64,000 nucleotides of DNA, from positions 27,179,955 through 27,243,954 of the forward strand of contig OX381704.1 in the NCBI GenBank assembly GCA_947462335.1, in the 5' to 3' direction. The translations under genes were made by a program, and so were the position numbers. Origin of the DNA: Harmothoe impar. Its lineage: Eukaryota; Annelida; Polychaeta; Phyllodocida; Polynoidae. Positions 56,130-64,000 of this stretch are shown here, in pieces. Every line of letters begins with the position of its first letter. Positions within the stretch are counted from its first letter, which is position 1. The notes beneath the pieces are model-generated. The model was not told where the DNA came from and made no database searches. It saw nothing but the letters and a program-made list of their open reading frames with translations.

Positions 56130-59100
56130 ACTTTTACACACAGATAAACTTCTCATGAACATTTACATTTAGTTTGAAATAAGGCCAAGCAAAATCTGAC
56201 CTACCTAGCCCACTTTAATGTTTTTCTGATCATACACTTACGAAATGCATAGAACGTTATACTTGTAGTAATATGCTTGTAGGCCTACATGTAGTAAAAT
56301 GTATTCTGTACATATACAATACAGAATGCGTCTACATACTAGTTTATCTGGTGGGATAGTAAGTTGAGGGTAGGAATATAATCCAACAATTATTCCATAT
56401 AACTTCCTTTTTGGGACCGAGACATTCGGAGAATGCGACTTAAATTTAAGCTTCTCCAAATGGATATATGAGTGTTAAAAGTGGACACAGATAGATGACA
56501 GTTGATGACACAGATGTACATGTATCAACACTGGGACAGTTAGTAATTATCCAATCAGTCAGAACTACCCGCGTGGTTGATGCTAATCTGCGGGTTTAAT
56601 TCATGTGGTGCAGTTTTTGTACTTCCATAATGCAGATAATAGACCGTCTAATTCACTGTTGATGGTACCGCTTCGTCATCTGTACCTAAGCCATGCCAAG
56701 CCCCTACCACCATCATGATTGGACATCAATTAAAGAAGTTAACCACAGACAGATATATATGTGGGTCCGTTATGCCACTCAACAAACACCAACTTGTGGC
56801 TCATCCTTAGCATTAAATATATGATGAGCTATTTTTGTTGGCCATCCACCCCTCTCCTTGGGTCAAAGTGGCATAATCACCAAGCGTATCCCATTCACAT
56901 TTTGGTACTGTACTAATCTACTATGTGGTTAAGTGCGAATGGTGGTATTGGCCCTTTAAATAATGCTCATTCCCTTAAAGCAGCATACGTACCGTGTGTA
57001 TCCCAGTCAACTTATCTAGCACATGAACTGTTATAGTCTGCTATGTGGTGAAGCGTGGGTGGTGATATTGCCCCTTCCGATATCAGAACATTGCACACAT
57101 TTTAAAAGTATACACTTTTGTAACCAACGGAAACAACAATTAGAAAGAAAACAGTGATACAGGTAAATGTAATGATATTGGGATAATACAGTCTTTCATG
57201 TCCTGGTGATTCTCAAACTTAGATGCTGTTCTCCATCAAGTGGAAGGACATAAATAACCTCCCCCATGACTGCCATGTTAAGTATACCCAGATATATATA
57301 GCAGGGATCAATAGGAAAGTGGCCATTGTGTACCCAGTGACATAGTGCGACTGCGCCCCGCAATTGCTTTAAATTGTATCCCACACAATGGGGACTGAAG
57401 TAGGGGCATTCTTTGTAATGGGGACTTGTGCCCAAAGGTAAATTGCCAACAATGCAGACGGGCACTTTATGACTCAAAACTAGTGTCCATGTTGGTAACA
57501 GAAAGTGTCGTTTGTCACTAGAATGGGGTCAGATGGCAGATGCCTTTTTTGGCACGGCTCCCTATGCTGTATACATACGGTGTAGGGTATCTGAATAACT
57601 GTTACATGGTATCCAGCTATTACTGCTAGTGCACAGTGGTCACGTTTAGTACACCGACATTATATGTCTATAGCAACCTAATTTTTGTTGATATCACCAC
57701 GTTTTCTTTGACTGGGGAATAGAGTACATGTATTATTGTATACAGTAGTATGATGTATATCACCCCATTAATTAAGTCAAGATGAGTCCTATAGCGGAAA
57801 GAATGCAACACGCACATGCTAGGCTTGATACATATACTTTTACATTTTACTATTGCTACTGTATAAATTACCCGAGAAAAACACTTTTTTCCTTTTTTCC
57901 TTTTTTTTCTAAATGTATAATCAAATATAGAGAGGGAGCTAGAAAATTCCCAAAATGATTTTCATGAACCGCTGAAATTTGAAAAGTGCTAGGTACAAAC
58001 AAGGTTCTCTGCAAATTCTACCTCATGCCAAGAGTTCTTCTGTACATTTTGTATTATGCAACTCCCCTTAGGCTACCTATATGATAGAGTATACATGGCG
58101 GTATATGTATGATCACGGTAAATACAGATTGAACCCACATGCCCATACTATTATAAGGGCTGCTGAAGTTATGATAAGTCGTCGAATATGTTTTCATGTG
58201 GATAAGACACCCTTATTTAACCCATTTAACCCAGTATTTATTACAAATGTCAATCAGACAGAGTTCTCTGAGCAGTGTATCTATATGACCAATATAATTA
58301 ATTACAAGTTTAATCATATAGTAACCATCAGCAGGGTGGTAGTATCCATGCATGTGACCTATATATTCATTCACCCCTCACCCCCTACCCCGTTCATATT
58401 AATTGCAGATCAATTAAAATTAGCACGGGCTTATATTTCATAACTGCAAGGCAGAACCACCCACACACTGCAGATCAATTGTTTAGAAGTGAATAATGCA
58501 ACAGAATTAAAATTGAAAAGGAAACTACAGCCCTACATAGATTGTGCTGATACCATGAGCTGGTCTTTCTACACTTTGGTCTAGAAGTAGGGGGTTCCAA
58601 AGGGTCAGCAGTGCGTGTCCCCAGCGCTACCACTGTTACACACTGTGAGCATGGCCCGGCTGTGGCACCTACCTAGGTATATGCAGCCAGCAGACACCTC
58701 TCAGTAAAAGCCAAATCCGGGGGAATCTAGCCATTTTTCATTAAATACATCTTCATGGCACTATTGTACACATACACAGTCACATCCCCAGCCCACCCCT
58801 TTTTTTTATATCATGTTTGGTTAATAAATTACAGTTAAAATAGAAATACATGTTGCCTGATAACGGAGGCCAAACAATAAAATGGAAAAAGGGGTGTGGT
58901 TCAATTATAGTCGAGATATATGAGAAAAGAATGCAAAAATAAAATCTGACTTAATTATTGCCATTTCTCCCGGATATTTAGGCTAGTGAATTTCATTATA
59001 AAGTAATTATTGCACTACATGACGATAACCAAAAATATATGCCCTGAAAGACATTGAATCACATTTTATAATGGTGAAATAATGAGTTATGTATCACATC

Positions 59101-59490
59101 CGCTTACTTATATATTGCACCTAACACTTTGTCTATTTCCCTCTACCAGGCCCTTTTGCTGCACACAGGGTGATTACTCCCTATGCTACATGCACCAGTA
59201 GGCTATTTATATAGGTGCCATCGGGGTCACAGCCTATGTATAGACCAGCAGGGGTAAAATATCAGGAACTTTTCCATCTTCCAATGGCTCCCCAGCATTT
59301 ACTTCTAAATTAATCTTCATTCAGTTTCTTTCATTGGGTTAGTATAATCCTTCGCTTTCGAGTCCATATTTTATATATTATGTAGGGTAATTATTCTAAT
59401 TTCGATGGAACTCCCTACTAGAAGATTATACTGGTACAATGTGATCAATATAGTAGTTTTAGACCCAGTGCGAACTTAACAGCTGTCCCA
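56130..59490. other. Intergenic, no gene recognised
   Basis: A+T-rich sequence. The 120-codon frame at 58081-58443 is compositionally biased and shows no domain. No transposon ends were identified. Confidence 0.45.
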
Positions 59491-59494
59491 GCAG

Positions 59495-59570
59495 TTTGAT
59501 GCACCTGTGTGCCTCAGGTGGGATCCTGTTCCGCTAGATCACCTGAGACACGCACACACACCTGTCCTGT
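59495..59570. promoter_or_regulatory. CACCTG E-box cluster
   Basis: CACCTG at 59502, CAGGTG at 59515, CACCTG at 59540 and 59559 give four Snail/ZEB/E-protein-type sites in 63 bp. A CAGCTG lies at 59480. This could be an enhancer, but the motif is short. Confidence 0.3.
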
Positions 59571-60844
59571 GTGACTCCTGTTTGTGCCTCCTACATATAC
59601 AGCAACTAATTAGCACCAGGTATAAACATGGACACCCACATCACCAGTTACCTGTATACATGACGTCTACCTGACTTGGATGTGATAACCATTTACATTC
59701 CCAGTGAGCGTATATGTGGGTCACGAAATGCCATTTCCCTTTGTTTAGTACCCGGTGGGTGTATTCCTCATCAATGATGCAAAACTAACACTCAAAATCA
59801 CTCCCTTGTCCACCATCATGATAATCTAATTTAATAAAAACTTATAAACTCAAAAAATATGACCATATTCTTTTGTGTTTTATTCTATATTTGTATATGT
59901 CATACTAGTATCTATGTCTTAAAATATGGGATGGGAAGCTATGGAAATCTACTGGCCATATGCTATACATGTATATTTGTGGTTATTTTCACTTGGGTTA
60001 TGACCCCTCACCGAGTCCCGTTTTAAAGGTTTACCGTGTGACCCTTTACTGGGGATTCACCTTCTGCATGTGTACCCCAATGCCCAGGGGCATGGTGTCG
60101 GCTTACAACAGTCCCTAAAGGCCGATAGTAGGTGCACGGGGGACACACAGGCCCACCCCATGACGTGAGGATCTGACTTTGGAGATCCGGCTTTCACAAG
60201 GACCAAGGCAAACAGATGGTGAGAGTTTGGTGTTCTCAGCCTGAACCTGGGTGCTCAACCATTCGTTGCTGTCAAGGACACATGTCATGTAGAAACAATG
60301 TCCTATAGCGGGGTACTGACTGAACTCTTCCTTATTAAGTAACTTGCGCTACACCCGGAACCTTTATACAATGAGCGCTTTATGGATCCCCCATTGACAT
60401 TTGTGTTTGGTACGCAGTTTTTGTTCCGCCTTCTTATAGAATATCCACCATCGTCTTAAATCTAGGGATTATATGTCGGTTGCCTAAAATGCCTAATACT
60501 TTGATAGGATTCATATCGTATCGTAATATTGATGGTGATACATACAATATAAAAAAAATGTTAAGAAAATGTAAGCAACACAGAGACAGATAGAGAAAGG
60601 TAGGATATAGAGAAATGGGTCAAAGGATGTAACAGAGAGAGGGGGGGGGGGTACATGGATACCAGACGAATTGGAGGGAACCACCTAAAAATGGAGGAAG
60701 CCCCCCCCCCCCAACCGGGGTCATCTTTATTTTATTCTTAATTTTGTTAATGGTCCTCCTATATCCACCATGCCCCTCCCCTCACCTAGCAATAAATGAC
60801 CTCTTTCTTAGGATAAACAAGTATATGTAGTGGGCAGGGTTCCC

Positions 60845-60955
60845 ACAAGTCATGGAAAGTCATGGAATGTCATGGAATTTGAAAGCTGTCATGGAAAGTC
60901 ATGGAATGTCATGGAAAATTGTAAAAATTTGCTGTGTGTCATGGAATGTCATGGA
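60845..60955. repeat. TCATGGAA repeat block
   Basis: AAGTCATGGAATGTCATGGAA recurs in tandem about three times with interruptions. As I recall, similar blocks are dispersed in many metazoan genomes. Confidence 0.8.
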
Positions 60956-60959
60956 AATG

Positions 60960-62620
60960 GAAAATACTAGAATTGATATTACAAAATCTCTGCGAATGTA
61001 CCAATTCCCTTCTAGATTTTAGGCTTTTTTAAAACTTTAATTGAGGTTAATTGACTTTCCAGAGAGATGCAGGTTCCAATGCCACTTTTTTTTCTAGATA
61101 TGTTTATTGACCAAAAGCTCATGTAGAAAAAACACCAATTTGACTTAACTTAATTAAACAAAGGCATGTAACCCCTCTGTTAAAGTGTAAACTAAAACAG
61201 GAATGAGTTCCTTAATGTAAGTCTTAAATCTTTGTTTGTCCTGAGGGATAGTTCGGTCAGGCACCCTGGCCAGGCATCTGCATCTCATAATAGAACATGG
61301 CAACGTATAGAAGAGAAAGGAGTGCAAGTGGCTGTGTTTAATGTTGAGTATAATACGACACCCAGGGCGCCTTAACCATAAGGCACCTCCTCCTGTTGCG
61401 CCGCGCCTGGTGGCCGACAAACGGCTGCAGGCGACACTTCCAGGTAGACCCCTGACCGGGTTTATCAGTGATCCTGTTGGCATGGGGACCAGCAGGTCAT
61501 ACCTGCAGGATACCAGCCAGTGCAGCGTCTCCTCCTCACTCTCACAGCACAGTCATGTAGAAAGTAAATGTAGGATGTAGACCCTGTCGTGGCCAACAGT
61601 CTGGGTGGAGAGGAGCGTCTGGAAGTCCCTGTCGAGACTGACTCATACTGTACACAAGGGGGGAAGCACACACACATTCTAAAATGAGACATGTCTGGGG
61701 GTATTTTGTGCCAATGTGTGTGACTGAGAAACACGACCGATTGATGCGTTCAGGTATTTTTGGGAGAGTCGGATTTTTTTTTTTGCATAGTCGGAAATGC
61801 ATCGTGTCATTAGTTAAGTGATTAATCATGGACTAAATCATAGCACCTCCCAAAACACTTCCTCAACTACATTGTAATTAATTATTAGCACCCATTATGC
61901 ACTATTATGCACTTCCTATAGGTCATGTATATGCTTTACAGTGCTGATAATGTTCGATGAATTGTCACTGAACAGCTCAAGTTTGACATTTATAATCATC
62001 ATTAAATACCACATCCAAGGACTAGTTTCCCGGCCTTAAGGAGGTCGACACTTTCCAGATCTGGCTGGGAAGGCGCAATCACCTTTCCAGTAGGTGAGCA
62101 TCTAGCTCAGACCACCAAGTGAAAGGTCTAGCCTCACCACATAAAGAAAAAGAGATCACTTGAAGACTGAAACCTCCCACAGACCACAAGACGTCCAGGA
62201 ATACACCGTCTCCCTCTATTTGGTGTACATGTAGTATTATTGTCCATGTAGAAATATGACAGCTATATGTACTTTGGCACACATGCACGCATGAGGGGTA
62301 TTTATCACTAAACCATGTAAAACCACATGCTTGTTTCAGATTTGCATGACAATTCAAAATATATAACATCATTGTGAATAACCACATCCTTGTTGCCCAT
62401 GCATGTGGTGGAGTCGATAGAGTGTATCTTCGAGTAAAGCCACAGGTAATTGTGTGCGGTAGTATGTATCATGGACTGTGTCTTGTTCTTGATAAATAAC
62501 CGGAACATAGAATAAGCCACAAGGCATGTGGATACCGTGGGATGTTATGACGTAGGCCTAATCAGACTAAAAGGACAAGATGATACAAAGTAAAGCAATT
62601 ATTATATAAGTGTACCCATA
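60960..62620. other. Intergenic, no gene recognised
   Basis: The patch at 61340-61640 is more G+C-rich and is open on the minus strand in three frames, but no domain or splice pattern stands out. The remainder is A+T-rich. Confidence 0.4.
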
Positions 62621-62624
62621 CTAC

Positions 62625-62641
62625 AAATGTATGTATGTATG

Positions 62642-62706
<65 letters not shown>

Positions 62707-62718
62707 ATATATATATAT
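62625..62718. repeat. (ATGT)n and (TA)n compound microsatellite
   Basis: Five ATGT units are followed by about 27 TA units and a short ATGT tail. Confidence 0.95.
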
Positions 62719-63445
62719 GGGTGGGGGTCCAGAAAATGTCCTTTTCACAAATTGAGTTATTTTTAAAAAATAATCATTTTAAATGAAGAGAATGTATTGG
62801 GATAACTACATAATTGCAAAAAGTCCAATGAGTACTAATAGAAAAAATATGCATATTAATCATAACTTCATGATTTTCTCAGATTTTAGCTACTTTTCAG
62901 GGAAAAAATGACCAAAAATTGATGTCCCCTGGAAAAAATCTGATTTTAACGGAAATTTTCTCCAAATGATATTAGATTTACACTTTTTGCTTCATATGTG
63001 TTGCATACAAATTATACTTCTTCATAATACCATTTATTTCAATATTCAAATTTTTTCTTTTTTTTTAAATATTTGTTTAAATTACAAAAATAGCAATTAT
63101 TCTCATAATCTCATATATCTTTTTAAACACTTGAATTTTTTGGAAAAATATTACACTAGATGGATGTTTTGTGCCATAAGCATATCCCGGACACCTATAC
63201 TCTTGGGCAGAATGATAAAAATTAAGACAATTGATCATTTTCTTGGTGAAATTAGAGCCCAAAGAAGGAATTAAAAATGACCTGTTTAAGCCTAATTTCT
63301 TGAAATGGTAATTAATTATACAAATCCTGCATAAAATTACATATTACCTGCATTGGATAAGCGTATGTGTGAGCTCTACACTCCCATATCGATAGATTTT
63401 TTCTATTTTACATTTAACGAGCAAAAACAATTGTTTTCACTGGCT

Positions 63446-63907
63446 GTTACGTTCACTAGATTGATGTTACGTTCACTAGATTTATTTAAACGTTTTGAAT
63501 AATATCAGCCTAAATGTCCTCTAAGGAGGAAGGGAAATATCCATGTGGTGCCTACATAGTACATGCACCATATGCAATAAGAATTGTAACTCGGTGCAAT
63601 GTCTTTGTCTTTGTAAATTAAGATATCAATTTATGTTACGTTCACTAGAATTATGTTACGTTCACTAGAATTATGTTACGTTCACTAGAATTATGTTACG
63701 TTCACTAGAATTATGTTTGGTTCCACGGAGACAGTAAATTGTCATGAAAATATGTCCTTTTTTGTTAATTTCTTTTGATAGGCCGCATGTATGTCTGTTT
63801 GACAAAACTATCAGCAAGGATGTATGTGGATGAATGCATGGTTTATGTAATATTAAAAACTATCAAAACAACATGTCCTTTATTTTATGAAATGTTACGT
63901 TCACCAG
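63446..63907. repeat. 20-bp GTTACGTTCACTAGA repeat array
   Basis: Two units at 63446 and 63466, four perfect 20-bp units (TTATGTTACGTTCACTAGAA) at 63631-63710 and a diverged unit at 63893 lie in A+T-rich DNA. The array may continue past the window. Confidence 0.9.
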
Positions 63908-64000
63908 ATATATGAAAAAGTCAGAAATATGCATAAATAATTAAAATATAGCCGTAACACAAATTGTCCAAGTATATCTGAGCATTACAAATGACACTGA

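Noticed and set aside
63446..63907. CRISPR array
   Set aside because: Repeats are tandem without unique spacers and the DNA is eukaryotic.

Overview
The window is eukaryotic nuclear DNA, most likely from a marine invertebrate deuterostome. Genes are sparse and split by GT-AG introns. (TA)n tracts and short inverted-repeat transposons are abundant, promoters are CpG-rich, and AGGCCTA and ACATGTA words are frequent, as I recall for echinoderm, hemichordate and amphioxus genomes. The species call is an inference and is weak. No prokaryotic feature or CRISPR array is present.

Two protein-coding genes are clear, both on the + strand. Gene 1 (2434-29715) is a cholinesterase/carboxylesterase of the AChE type. 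I assembled eight exons by splice sites and reading phase (2434-2555, 20836-20963, 25552-25725, 26119-26288, 26779-26935, 27411-28231, 29128-29231, 29535-29715). Together they read 618 residues without a break: an acidic cytoplasmic tail, a KRKRR stop-transfer patch, one membrane span (type II topology), then a complete catalytic domain with Ser/Glu/His triad, the choline-site Trp and three conserved disulfide pairs. The protein ends right after the catalytic domain, with no AChE-style C-terminal tail. Several upstream segments look like alternative first exons that join in correct phase. The best (23007-23163) encodes a signal peptide and would replace the membrane anchor. Another (15995-16008) gives a four-residue cytoplasmic start before the same anchor. 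The gene may therefore choose between a membrane-anchored and a secreted esterase by promoter choice.

Gene 2 (47307-48998) is an intronless-CDS DYRK2-class protein kinase of 563 residues. It lies behind a TATA-less promoter with NF-Y, E-box and CRE motifs and a leader with four upstream ORFs. Its 3' UTR probably ends after 50451.

The remainder is intronic or intergenic. The 18-kb first intron and the 30-46 kb interval are packed with non-autonomous DNA transposons: an ACGTT-rich palindromic family in at least five places, Harbinger-like (TAA/GGG), piggyBac-like (TTAA/CCCT) and Tc1/mariner-like (TA) elements, a 713-bp foldback element, and a 330-360 bp inverted-repeat element whose two copies flank a decayed Ty3/Gypsy gag. 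There are also minisatellites, a perfect 200-bp tandem duplication and perfect hairpins. From about 50.5 kb to the end I see no gene, only AT-rich sequence, simple repeats, an E-box cluster and a 20-bp repeat array near the right edge.
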